A DNA stretch of 63,654 nucleotides from Bacteroidia bacterium (GTDB lineage: Bacteria > Bacteroidota > Bacteroidia > Chitinophagales > UBA2359): NCBI GenBank assembly GCA_030427245.1, contig JAUHXA010000037.1:1-63654 (forward strand), in the 5' to 3' direction. Under the pieces are notes generated by a model. The model was given only the letters and a program-made list of their open reading frames with translations, did not search any database and was not told the DNA's origin. Shown here piece after piece: positions 1-8,437 of this stretch; the first letter of the stretch is position 1; each line of letters opens with the position of its first letter. The position numbers and the translations under genes are program-made.

Positions 1-177
1 TAGAAGTGAGTAAAGGAATAAACCAAATCAACAAAAAAATAAAAGAGGTTTTAAGGTTTAATTTTTTACTATGGCGGTCGTACTATGTGAGGCATATGCG
101 GCCGTTTTTACTTTTTGCCTTCCACAATCACTATATGATTTTTGAAGTTTGGTATTGGACTTCAAGTAAATCAAACT

Positions 178-1380
178 TCAAATTCGATACCTCATCAATG
201 GAAAAACTTCTCCTTTTTGAAAGTCGTTTCGCTCTTTCGGCAATTCCAAAAAACCATCTGCATCCACTAGATTCGCCAAATCTCCTGACCCTTTTCCTTC
301 AACTGGAACAGCCCAAAGACGAGCATCCTCACCAAACTCCAATTTTACTTGCAAAAAGTAAGTCAATGCAGGACGAAAGTGAAAATCCGATTTGAGTACG
401 GCCCATTCTTTTTTGAAAGGTGACAAGCCCAAACTTTTTCGCAGCCAAGGGTGAAAATAGCGATACAAACACATAAAGGACGAAACAGGATTGCCAGGCA
501 ATGCAAAAATATGTGTGCTATTATCAGCAGTTTTTCCAAACCAAAAAGGCTTACCTGGGCGTTGAGCAACCTTATGAAACAATTTTTCGACCTTCAATTC
601 CTCTAATACTTCAGGCACAAAGTCCAATTTGCCTTTGGAAACTCCTCCACTCAAAATAATCACTTCAAACTCCTTCAAATACTGCAAAAGCTCCCTCCGA
701 ATCAATTCTTTATCGTCTGGCAAATGTCGGGTTTCGGCTGCAATTCCCCATTGAAGTAGGGAACTTTGAAGCGAATAGACATTTGATTTTCGGATTTGAT
801 GTGGCAAAGGAGTTTCATTGACTTCTACCAATTCATCTCCCGTCGAAACAATCACCACTTTTGGTAAGCGACTCACTTCAATGAAAGATTTGCCAATAGT
901 TGAAGCCACCGCAATTTCGGCAGATGACATGCCCCTTCCTTTTGGTACAATCAAATCTCCTTTTTGTCTGTCTGTCCCTTGTTGATGAGCGTTTTGACGA
1001 TGTTTGATAGCGTCTATTACAATTTTCGCCTTCCCCTCTTCAATACTCAAATCTTCATAACGAATCACCGTATCTGTATTCTGAGGTAAAATAGCTCCTG
1101 TCATCACCTCCATACAATTACGACTATTTTGCAGCGTCTTTTGTGCCATCCCTGCTGCTTGTAAGGCTTCAATGGGAAAAGTTCGCAAACCTTCTGCAAA
1201 CGATTGATAAGGAATCGAAATCCCGTCCATTGTCACCCTCGTAAAAGGTGGAAAATCTCGATCTGCTTTCAAATCTTCTTGCAGCACTCGCCCAATAGAT
1301 TCGATGAGAGCTATTTTTTCATTCCCTAAAAAACGACTGTGGTCGAGAACAATTTGTGTAGCCTGTTGTATGTCAATCAT
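178..1380 (-). CDS. moeA: Molybdopterin molybdenumtransferase MoeA
   Basis: Last step of molybdenum cofactor synthesis: inserts molybdate into adenylylated molybdopterin in the cytoplasm. The family is recognised from STGDELV in the MoaB/MogA-like domain, SGGVSKGKLDFV (usually SGGVSMGKFDYV) and ALPGNPVSSF, plus the N-terminal FTRVTMDG segment. About 400 aa, the normal length. An in-frame ATG exists 21 bases further upstream (1401), but the product starting at 1380 (MIDIQQAT) aligns better with the family. It is divergent from dinB with about 80 bases between the starts. No other cofactor gene lies in the window, so it stands apart from a moa cluster. A perfect 10-bp inverted repeat (141-150 / 173-182) overlaps the stop codon. 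Confidence 0.93.
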   Translation of the reverse strand: MIDIQQATQIVLDHSRFLGNEKIALIESIGRVLQEDLKADRDFPPFTRVTMDGISIPYQSFAEGLRTFPIEALQAAGMAQKTLQNSRNCMEVMTGAILPQNTDTVIRYEDLSIEEGKAKIVIDAIKHRQNAHQQGTDRQKGDLIVPKGRGMSSAEIAVASTIGKSFIEVSRLPKVVIVSTGDELVEVNETPLPHQIRKSNVYSLQSSLLQWGIAAETRHLPDDKELIRRELLQYLKEFEVIILSGGVSKGKLDFVPEVLEELKVEKLFHKVAQRPGKPFWFGKTADNSTHIFALPGNPVSSFMCLYRYFHPWLRKSLGLSPFKKEWAVLKSDFHFRPALTYFLQVKLEFGEDARLWAVPVEGKGSGDLANLVDADGFLELPKERNDFQKGEVFPLMRYRI

Positions 1381-1460
1381 AAGGTATATTTCAAAGTCCA
1401 TTTCACAAAGTTTGTTTTAACTTTGTTGAAAAATAATAAGGCACAATTTACAAATAAAGA

Positions 1461-2531
1461 ATGAGCCGAAAAATCATCCACATAGACATGGATGCCTTTT
1501 ATGCATCTGTTGAACAACGAGATCATCCTGAATACCGCAGCAAAGCCTTGGCCGTAGGTTGGGGAGGTGACAGAGGAGTCGTAATGACCGCTAGTTATGA
1601 AGCCCGAAAATATGGAGTGCGTTCTGCCATGCCCTCATCTATTGCCAAACGTAAATGCCCTCACCTTCTATTTACCCTGCCGAGATTTGATGCGTACAAA
1701 GTAGTTTCACGCCAAGTACGACAAATCTTCCAAGACTATACAGATTTAGTAGAGCCACTTTCTATAGATGAAGCTTTTTTGGATGTAACCGATAACAAAA
1801 AAGATATTCTGTCTGCAACACACGTTGCCCAAGAAATTAGACATCGAATTTTTGAAGAAACACAACTCACTGCCACCGCAGGCATTTCCTTCAATAAATT
1901 CTTGGCAAAAATCGCTTCGGGCATGAATAAACCCAATGGCTTGACAGTCATACACCCCAAAGATGCTGTTGGCTTTGTGGAAACATTATCTGTTGAAAAA
2001 TTTCATGGAGTAGGCAAAATCACCGCCAAAAAAATGGCACAATTGGGAATTCATACAGGTTTGGATTTGAAGCAATGGACAGAAAAGGCTTTGACACAAC
2101 ATTTTGGTAAAGTGGGTCGGCATTTTTACCGAATAGCTAGAGCGATTGATAACCGACCTGTCGAACCCAATCGAGTCAGAAAATCAGTGAGTGCGGAGGA
2201 TACTTTTTCGGAAGATGTAAGAGACAGAAAGACGATGTTGAAGCAATTGCAGAAAATCACTGAGGTTGTCGTTCAACGCATGAAAAACACTCAATCTTTT
2301 GGTAAAACAGTGACGCTCAAAATCAAATACCACGATTTCCAAATCCAAACACGTAGTAAAACCGTTTACCATCCTCTTCAATCCTTCGAACAAATTTTCC
2401 CAATTGTCGAATTCTTATTGCAACATCCTCAATTTCCCACCAAGGCTGTGCGATTATTGGGCGTAGGAATTTCTAATTTGCAGGAAAAAAGTGAAGACGG
2501 ATTGGGATTGCAGTTGGTGATGGACTTATGA
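1461..2531 (+). CDS. dinB: DNA polymerase IV (Y-family)
   Basis: Error-prone translesion polymerase. The start HIDMDAFYASVEQRD carries the first catalytic aspartates and the steric-gate aromatic. SIDEAFLDVT near residue 100 supplies the second acidic pair. GISFNKFLAKIASGMNKP is the classic Y-family palm-fingers motif, and little-finger residues follow. The C-terminus (QLVMDL) looks like a beta-clamp binding motif, so the protein appears complete at 356 aa. It is divergent from moeA. Its last ~100 bases overlap, on the opposite strand, the 3' end of a small lipoprotein gene. No LexA-type operator was identified by eye. Confidence 0.96.
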   Translation: MSRKIIHIDMDAFYASVEQRDHPEYRSKALAVGWGGDRGVVMTASYEARKYGVRSAMPSSIAKRKCPHLLFTLPRFDAYKVVSRQVRQIFQDYTDLVEPLSIDEAFLDVTDNKKDILSATHVAQEIRHRIFEETQLTATAGISFNKFLAKIASGMNKPNGLTVIHPKDAVGFVETLSVEKFHGVGKITAKKMAQLGIHTGLDLKQWTEKALTQHFGKVGRHFYRIARAIDNRPVEPNRVRKSVSAEDTFSEDVRDRKTMLKQLQKITEVVVQRMKNTQSFGKTVTLKIKYHDFQIQTRSKTVYHPLQSFEQIFPIVEFLLQHPQFPTKAVRLLGVGISNLQEKSEDGLGLQLVMDL

Positions 2532-2707
2532 TTTTCAAAAAGTTTTTTGAAGAATAATGGAATCGTCAATGAGTCGTAATCATGTTGTTTTACTTCGTAA
2601 ACTGCTTTTGTTTCTTCTTCAATTTTTTGTTCCGTTTTTGAAGGAGAAGTCTGCCCACAAGAAAGGATAAAAAAGGAAAACATAAGAATTGTGATAAGCT
2701 TATTCAA
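2429..2707 (-). CDS. Small lipoprotein, tail antisense to dinB
   Basis: A 92-aa product with a short Lys start, a hydrophobic stretch (ITILMFSFFILSC) and a lipobox-like LSC-G, so it is predicted to be exported and lipidated. The rest is charged and unrecognised. It lies 29 bases downstream of the pirin gene on the same strand and may be co-transcribed. The last ~100 bases run antisense through the 3' end of dinB, which suggests the original stop was lost and the frame reads into dinB, or that the gene is a decayed remnant. The signal peptide is the only firm evidence; function is unknown. Confidence 0.45.
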   Translation of the reverse strand: MNKLITILMFSFFILSCGQTSPSKTEQKIEEETKAVYEVKQHDYDSLTIPLFFKKLFENHKSITNCNPNPSSLFSCKLEIPTPNNRTALVGN

Positions 2708-2736
2708 CTCAATTTGTAATTTTTGGCAAGGTAAAT

Positions 2737-3609
2737 TTAAGGAAGCGGAATGTAAGTATCATCCCCAAGCACTTTCGGAAAACGTTTGTTTCGCCAATCC
2801 TCTTTCGCTTGTTCGAGACGTTCTTTGGAAGAAGATACAAAATTCCAATACAAATATCTCTCTTCTGCAAAAGGTTGTCCTCCAAACATCAACAAACGAG
2901 TGTTGGGTTCTAAGGTGATATGACATTCATCCTCCGTTTTGGAAATCAACATTTGTCCCGCTTTTATACAATCTTCTCCATCCAAAACTCCACCATGTGT
3001 AACCACAAACGCAATTTCCCCTTCGACTTGACCTCTAACCTCCAACTCCGTCGTTTCCTTGCTCGACTGAATATCTATCATAAATAATGGAGAATGAATA
3101 GGTAATGGTGATTTTCTGCCATATCCTTCACCTGCCACTAAGGTCATTGTCATACCGTTTTCTTCCCAAGATGGCAATTCTCTTTTGGGAATAAAGTCAA
3201 ATCTTGGCTGCATTTCCTCTTTGTCTTTTGGAAGTGCGACCCAAACTTGATAACCGTGCATGATTACTTTTTTTTCCTTCAATAATTCGGCAGATGTACG
3301 TTCTGTATGTGTAACACCTTTGCCTGAAGTCATAAATCCGACATCGCCTTCTCCAATGATTTGGAATGCTCCTGTGCTGTCTCGGTGTTCGATTTTGCCG
3401 CTGAGTAGATAGGTCAAAGTCGAGAGTCCAATGTGTGGATGTTGGTCGACATTGACGGTTTTGCCTTCTTCAATCTGAAAAGGTCCCATGTGATCAATAA
3501 AAGTAAAGGGACCTACCTGCCGTTTTTTTCGAAAAGGTAGAAGCCTACCGACTAAAAAACTGCCAATATCTCGTTGTCGTTCATTAACGAGCATTTTGTT
3601 GTTTGCCAT
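2737..3609 (-). CDS. Pirin family protein
   Basis: Bicupin metal protein. The N-terminal cupin carries VDQHPHIGLSTLTYLL, with the two adjacent metal-binding histidines, and GKGVTHTER, with the third His and the Glu ligand. GPFTFIDHMGP is also typical of pirins. Length is 290 aa, as expected. Bacterial pirins include quercetin 2,3-dioxygenases and regulators of pyruvate metabolism, and the substrate cannot be told from sequence. It is the first gene of a possible two-gene unit with the small lipoprotein downstream. Confidence 0.92.
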   Translation of the reverse strand: MANNKMLVNERQRDIGSFLVGRLLPFRKKRQVGPFTFIDHMGPFQIEEGKTVNVDQHPHIGLSTLTYLLSGKIEHRDSTGAFQIIGEGDVGFMTSGKGVTHTERTSAELLKEKKVIMHGYQVWVALPKDKEEMQPRFDFIPKRELPSWEENGMTMTLVAGEGYGRKSPLPIHSPLFMIDIQSSKETTELEVRGQVEGEIAFVVTHGGVLDGEDCIKAGQMLISKTEDECHITLEPNTRLLMFGGQPFAEERYLYWNFVSSSKERLEQAKEDWRNKRFPKVLGDDTYIPLP

Positions 3610-3701
3610 GCTTGTTGTTTCTTTTAAATTTCACTTTCAAATTTATAGTCCAACACTAAACCATAAAGTTTTGTTCCTTCAGAACCAAACAACAAATCAG
3701 C

Positions 3702-4355
3702 TTATTCTTGCGAAATAGAATCTTGTAAATCAGCCTCTAACCATTGAAAAAGCATCAAACTATCGCTTTCAATAACCAAAGGAAAAACATGATGGTAACT
3801 AATTGCCTCCGCCACTGAGAGATGATCCAATCGCTGCAAATCGTAGCGTTCTACAATGTCAATCAAGGATTTGGCGTAGTTGGAATTGTTGGCATACCCG
3901 CCTACTTGTAACCCTTCTGCCCAAACCTTGTAATCTTTTGTTTTGGAATCAAAAAGTTCGTCATAAAAAGCCCGATAATGATAGCGTAAAAAATTGGAAT
4001 GATCGTGAAAAGACTCAAAGGCACTGTAATATGCCCGAAAACATTCATTTGTTTCATCATCGGTGTATTCTGTACTTGCCCCTGTCCAATCGTCTTTACA
4101 CTTCAATCCAAAATGATTGGAGGCTTTTTGCGCCAATTGGCTTTCTCCATAATTAGATTCCAACATCGCTTGGGCTATTTTGATGCTTGCAGGAATACCC
4201 ATTCGGTGCATTTCCTCTACTGCAATGACCTGATACTTCTGCACATACAATACTGCTTTGAGGGGAACAACAGGCACTCCCCGAAGCATTTTAGGTGCAC
4301 TGAAAGAATAGCTTACAAGAGAAAATAATAATATTAGTATGAACAGTTTTTTCAT
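3702..4355 (-). CDS. Secreted glucosaminidase (FlgJ/LytG-type peptidoglycan hydrolase)
   Basis: A 217-aa protein with a signal peptide (MKKLFILILLFSLVSYSFSA) and a glucosaminidase domain: IPASIKIAQAMLESNYGES holds the catalytic Glu, followed by SNHFGLKCKDDW and the family's AFESFHDHSNFLR and GYANNSNYAKSLI blocks. It cleaves between GlcNAc and MurNAc in peptidoglycan, so it should act in the periplasm on cell-wall turnover or division. There is no LysM or other wall-binding domain; the C-terminal ~40 residues are unassigned. Confidence 0.88.
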   Translation of the reverse strand: MKKLFILILLFSLVSYSFSAPKMLRGVPVVPLKAVLYVQKYQVIAVEEMHRMGIPASIKIAQAMLESNYGESQLAQKASNHFGLKCKDDWTGASTEYTDDETNECFRAYYSAFESFHDHSNFLRYHYRAFYDELFDSKTKDYKVWAEGLQVGGYANNSNYAKSLIDIVERYDLQRLDHLSVAEAISYHHVFPLVIESDSLMLFQWLEADLQDSISQE

Positions 4356-4443
4356 TTTTTTCAGTTTTTTCAGTTTACGCCGTTAGAACATCCTTAAAGT
4401 GTGATTGTTTGATTGGGATTGAAGTAACTTGAACTTAGTAACT

Positions 4444-4530
4444 CCAATAAAATGAGTTCCCGACCTACAATTCCCACTTTGAAGGGAGTGAGGGGGATGT
4501 AGTAGATAAAACGGGAAGTTATTTTATTGG
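4444..4530. repeat. 87-base palindromic intergenic element
   Basis: The outer arms 4444-4462 and 4512-4530 are reverse complements at 17 of 19 positions. Inside, CTACA (4465-4469) pairs with TGTAG (4498-4502), and a smaller TCCC...GGGA pairing lies within. The element sits downstream of the MSEP-CTERM gene and just outside its left inverted repeat. It could be a REP/MITE-like unit or a large terminator. I saw no second copy in the window. The rest of the 4356-4676 gap is the inverted repeat described separately. Confidence 0.6.
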
Positions 4531-4553
4531 CAACCCTTAATAGTTTCCTTTAA

Positions 4554-4656
4554 GGCAAACTAAAATATTAAATTAGGCATTTCTGCAATTTACTTTGCTC
4601 GCTTACAAAGTATTGTTTGAATTTGCATTTGAGTTTTTAATTTGAATTTGCCTAAC
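4554..4656. repeat. Left arm of long inverted repeat around MSEP-CTERM gene
   Basis: Compared with the reverse complement of 7526-7652, block 4554-4582 matches at 27 of 29 bases and block 4622-4656 at 34 of 35. The ~39 bases between them match patchily. Weaker similarity continues about 20 bases further left. The arm lies just past the stop codon of the MSEP-CTERM gene, and the other arm forms that gene's upstream region, so this looks like an inverted copy of the promoter/leader placed at the 3' end. Confidence 0.85.
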
Positions 4657-4676
4657 ACTCCCCTTTTCAGCAGTCA

Positions 4677-7517
4677 TCAAAAAAACCTCCTAATTCCGAC
4701 TACCAAACCCATCAAAAGTAAAAGCAACCACAAAGCAGGCTCAGACATTCGTTTCATATCCTCTTCTACAGTATCCAAAGAAGCTTTTGAGTTCAAGACT
4801 TGCCGTTGTTTTTCCCTTAAAGCCGCTTCTTGCGCTTCGTTTTCTACTACAATAAACGAGGTAAAAGGCGACATAATATGTGTCTGAAAACTGCGCTGTA
4901 TCAAAGACAACCATTTTGCATCTTGGTTGTCTGTATCCAAAATATAATCTCTTTGAAGGGCATGTAAAGCCAGTGCATTGTTCCAGTTTTTTCTTTCCCA
5001 CTTTTTTGACTTCAATGTATTGGCCGCTTCTTTCCGAACTACAATGCTTGCTTTCTGATTATCAGCCACATATGCCACAGGGTTTTCGGCATCTGGATAC
5101 GCCAACATCGTGACCTCTCCAATATCTGCTACTCGAAAACCTGTCATTTGGTGATGTGGATTTCCCCACAAATTATGGATATTGGCTTCATAAGAATCAC
5201 CTATATTATTGGGTTGAAGATGGACATAATAAGGCATTTCGGGCAGCATAAACTCGAAGTCTGCCAACTTTCCATTGAAAATCGTTTGATTCATAGAAGT
5301 ACTAACAAGTACAAAAACTGGATAAAAATCATTTGGATTTTGGTAGTGTTTCCACAAAACCGACTGCATGGCTCGTTCTGCAAAAAAGCCTCCTTCAAAA
5401 TCTATCTTTTGAAGTTTTTGTTCCCAATTGGGTTCGTAGTCAAGCACTTGAGTTCGATAGTTGGTTGGCAGAAGTCGTACATCTGAAAAAGCGATTTTGT
5501 TGTCATTCAAAAATTGGTGAACCGTAGAACTGTACATATCTACATTCTCTGCTTTACCCTCCGAACAGTCTAAAATGAAATAATACATCGGTCGGCGAGT
5601 CAATTTTGGTAAATCCGTTTTTGCAGCAGCAGAGAGGTAAACTACTTGATTGTCAAACAATTCTACTTTTGATTTCAAAGTATCTTGCATTTCGGAATAA
5701 CCTAAAGACAAAGACTTTCCATCCATATTTAAAACAATGGGTTCTTTATGAATCAATTCAACCCCCGTATTTCTTGTTTCGCAGCCACCGAGTGGAAAAA
5801 CCCTGAATGCCACCTCATTGCCTTTCAGGTAATACAAAATCCCTGGATCTCGTCGAGTATTGACAATCTGTTGATATACCCACATTGCAGCCTTCTTCTC
5901 TGCCAAAATACCGTATTTTTTTTCGTCTTCTACCACCAAATAATAGTCGCTTATCCATGCGCCTATTGGCAATTCAAAGGAAGTTCTAAATTCATTCTGC
6001 CAATCGTTGTAATTGGTAATGTCAAAATGCACCCAACTTGTCCAATAATCTTCTTCTTCGTGATAAGTTGAAGTGGTGTATAAACTATCAATTGCTACAT
6101 TTTCATCTCTTTTTTCTAAAGTGTAATCATTGAAGGAAGAAGCAATTGCATTTTCATCTCCTGTGAAAATCCCTTCCAAAAGATTCAACTTCCGTTCTGA
6201 AAGGGTTTGATTGTCTAGTACATACCATTGATAAAAATTGCTTAAATAAGGTTGGTGTGTGCTTCCCCAAAAACGATTGTTTGCTTTATTTTCTCGGATA
6301 TGACGAATCATTTGACTAATTGCCGTTGGGTCAATATCTACGTTCTCTTCAAAATCTGGGGCATAAACATAGTCCAATGCTTTGTGCAATTCTTGTCGAT
6401 CATCGTGATATGAAGCAATAACCAATACAGGTAAACTCAATATTGACACTGCAAAAAGCATCCACAGCCAATTATTATTGACATAGTTTTGTAAAAATTG
6501 AAGGTCATCAGACAAAGTTTGCGCTTGAACGATGAAGACTAATAGAGGAGCGAGCATCAAAAAGCCTGCTCCAAACACGATAATGGCAGGAATAGAAAGA
6601 GGTAAATAGGGAAGAAATACTAAAAAGAAATAAATAATGTAGCTGAATGTAATAGAACGTGCGGTAAACAGTAAGAGTTGATTGCGAAGGTTTTGTGGTT
6701 TAGGAATACACAATAAAATCCCATTTACTACTGCAAGGATGTAAAACAAGGGATGGCTAAAATCACCAAAAATATACTGAATAAACCCATCGTTCATTAA
6801 AACTCCATTGTTTAACATCAATCCCATTAGAGGGAACACAATAGCTATCAAAACTTTGATAGACAACCGAATGTAAGGATTGACAATGGTATTCTTTAAG
6901 AATACAATGTAAACGCCTCGTATCAAAAAAATGAAGAATACAACTGTACCACTAATCAGCATGACAGCCAAAAAATGTTCAAAAATTTGGCTTGAAGGTC
7001 TATTTCTGCCCAAAAATTGGAACACATTGAAGATGAAATACCAAATTGCAGGAACTGTTACTGCCATTAAAAAATCTGTCCAAGGCCGATTTGCTTTTTT
7101 TTCGGGCGTGATTCCCAATACGATTAGTAATACTCCATATCCCAAAGCAGGTACAAGAAAGGTAAATACATACAATACCAAATCTCCACTAAACATCATC
7201 CATCTCGGCACACTTCTGGGTACAATGTCATCGGCACACCATCCGAAAAAATAGAGATAGGGAATATAGGTAATGAGCAGAAACAATCCCATCCATGCTG
7301 CAACAGGTTGATTTCTCTTGATTTGCCACAATGAATAGCCTGTACTGAATAAGCAAAGTGTTGCCAATGCTCCTCCAAACAGATACCAATATTGAAGATT
7401 TTCTTCCGAAAGGAGACTGCCTATGATTTGATAGGAAAAGAAATAAAGAGTGATGAGTAGCAACTGTGGTAGAGTAATCAACCAAAAAATCCAGTGAGGT
7501 TTTAGGAAACGTTTCAT
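4677..7517 (-). CDS. MSEP-CTERM membrane protein with VIT-like domain (exosortase K target)
   Basis: A 946-aa protein. Residues ~1-375 hold around ten hydrophobic segments. A large extracytoplasmic part follows, in which the stretch from YGILAEKKAAMWVYQQIV through RRDPGILYYLKGNEVAFRVF resembles the vault/inter-alpha-trypsin (VIT) domain. The end is a sorting tripartite signal: MSEP, a hydrophobic helix (ALWLLLLLMGLVVG) and basic IRRFF. This is the signature of the MSEP-CTERM family, described as the single partner of exosortase K, which is encoded 290 bases upstream on the same strand. The expected fate is cleavage at MSEP and transfer to another carrier; the biological role is unknown. The gene is enclosed by a long inverted repeat (4554-4656 / 7526-7652). 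Confidence 0.88.
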   Translation of the reverse strand: MKRFLKPHWIFWLITLPQLLLITLYFFSYQIIGSLLSEENLQYWYLFGGALATLCLFSTGYSLWQIKRNQPVAAWMGLFLLITYIPYLYFFGWCADDIVPRSVPRWMMFSGDLVLYVFTFLVPALGYGVLLIVLGITPEKKANRPWTDFLMAVTVPAIWYFIFNVFQFLGRNRPSSQIFEHFLAVMLISGTVVFFIFLIRGVYIVFLKNTIVNPYIRLSIKVLIAIVFPLMGLMLNNGVLMNDGFIQYIFGDFSHPLFYILAVVNGILLCIPKPQNLRNQLLLFTARSITFSYIIYFFLVFLPYLPLSIPAIIVFGAGFLMLAPLLVFIVQAQTLSDDLQFLQNYVNNNWLWMLFAVSILSLPVLVIASYHDDRQELHKALDYVYAPDFEENVDIDPTAISQMIRHIRENKANNRFWGSTHQPYLSNFYQWYVLDNQTLSERKLNLLEGIFTGDENAIASSFNDYTLEKRDENVAIDSLYTTSTYHEEEDYWTSWVHFDITNYNDWQNEFRTSFELPIGAWISDYYLVVEDEKKYGILAEKKAAMWVYQQIVNTRRDPGILYYLKGNEVAFRVFPLGGCETRNTGVELIHKEPIVLNMDGKSLSLGYSEMQDTLKSKVELFDNQVVYLSAAAKTDLPKLTRRPMYYFILDCSEGKAENVDMYSSTVHQFLNDNKIAFSDVRLLPTNYRTQVLDYEPNWEQKLQKIDFEGGFFAERAMQSVLWKHYQNPNDFYPVFVLVSTSMNQTIFNGKLADFEFMLPEMPYYVHLQPNNIGDSYEANIHNLWGNPHHQMTGFRVADIGEVTMLAYPDAENPVAYVADNQKASIVVRKEAANTLKSKKWERKNWNNALALHALQRDYILDTDNQDAKWLSLIQRSFQTHIMSPFTSFIVVENEAQEAALREKQRQVLNSKASLDTVEEDMKRMSEPALWLLLLLMGLVVGIRRFF

Positions 7518-7525
7518 AGCTACAA

Positions 7526-7652
7526 GTTAGGAAAATTCAAATTAAAAACTCAAATGCAAAACTTGTCCCGCATTTTAATCGGGATACAAGCAATCCTTTG
7601 TCAGCGAATAGGTTATACTTCAAAAATGCCTATTTTAATATTTTAGCTTGCC
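7526..7652. repeat. Right arm of long inverted repeat (upstream of MSEP-CTERM gene)
   Basis: Inverted partner of 4554-4656. This arm is ~24 bases longer because it carries an extra hairpin (7562-7590) between the two conserved blocks. It fills most of the leader/promoter region between exosortase K and the MSEP-CTERM start codon. The distance between arms is about 2.87 kb and contains only the MSEP-CTERM gene. Confidence 0.85.
7562..7590. repeat. Short hairpin present in one arm only
   Basis: CTTGT-CCCG and CGGG-AT-ACAAG pair around a CATTTTAAT loop. In the aligned left arm this segment is absent, so it looks like a small palindromic insertion into the right arm, or a clean loss from the left one. 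It lies in the leader of the MSEP-CTERM mRNA, and could also act as an attenuator. Confidence 0.55.
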
Positions 7653-7807
7653 TATTAAGGAAGCAAACCTCAAGAGTCTCTTACCACTAAAGTCTTCCAT
7701 GAACCTCTATTTCGATACTTTGTTTTACCTTATTGACAGGCATGAGTATGAATGAAAATGAAAAAACGTCTTTTCAGTCAAGCATTTTGGAATTTTGCTA
7801 TAGCTCC

Positions 7808-8353
7808 TTATCTGGTTTTATACATCTTCAATGCATAGTGAACTCCCATATAATACAATAATAAAAAGGTACAATAAAATAGGGTGCCTTGAATAGTATG
7901 CATTTTATCAGAAGCTAAAATAGCCCATTTTTCACCCAAATTGATGAGTTGAACAGAGACAACTATTCTACACACATTCACAATTATCGTTATAACGAAA
8001 GTCAAGATTATAAAGTTGCCAAAAGCCAATAATTTATACACAGGGTGAGAAAAATTGTTCAAAAAGGAGAAAATAACGGTGAGTAAGGCAATGCTGAAAA
8101 AATTGATGCCTGCACAACTTTTTTCGATGGTAAATGCATTATTTTCAGCTACATAACCTAATTCTTCATTGAAGGTGAAAGATAAATCTGTTACCATTGA
8201 AACGCCTATACTTATGGGCTTCAATATCCATTTAAGAGATTCATTGTCAGCACTTTTAGAGTAGAACTGCAGGATGAAAAGACCAACAATAGTTAGTGAG
8301 TAGAGAAAGTATGGTAAGAAATGAACTGTGAGATGTGAAATGCGGGACTTCAT
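7808..8353 (-). CDS. xrtK: Exosortase K
   Basis: A 181-aa polytopic membrane protein with about five hydrophobic helices. The exosortase/archaeosortase catalytic residues are in the expected order: Cys in IEKSCAGINFFSI, Arg in VNVCRIVVSV and His in KMHTIQGTLFY. Exosortases are membrane transpeptidase-like enzymes that recognise C-terminal sorting signals. The adjacent MSEP-CTERM protein is the expected and probably only substrate. No exopolysaccharide operon, which accompanies many other exosortases, is present. The catalytic triad makes the enzyme class secure; assignment to subtype K rests on the partner. Confidence 0.88.
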   Translation of the reverse strand: MKSRISHLTVHFLPYFLYSLTIVGLFILQFYSKSADNESLKWILKPISIGVSMVTDLSFTFNEELGYVAENNAFTIEKSCAGINFFSIALLTVIFSFLNNFSHPVYKLLAFGNFIILTFVITIIVNVCRIVVSVQLINLGEKWAILASDKMHTIQGTLFYCTFLLLYYMGVHYALKMYKTR

Positions 8354-8437
8354 GGATTAAAGCATTGTAAGGTAAAAGCGAGAAATGGAAGTAGGGTACA
8401 TCTCACTTTCCACTTCCATTTTCTCTCTTCTAATTTG

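Noticed and set aside
141-182. 10-bp inverted repeat at the end of moeA as terminator
   Set aside because: The stem is perfect but has a 22-base loop, overlaps the stop codon and lacks a T-run on the minus strand; not called as a terminator.
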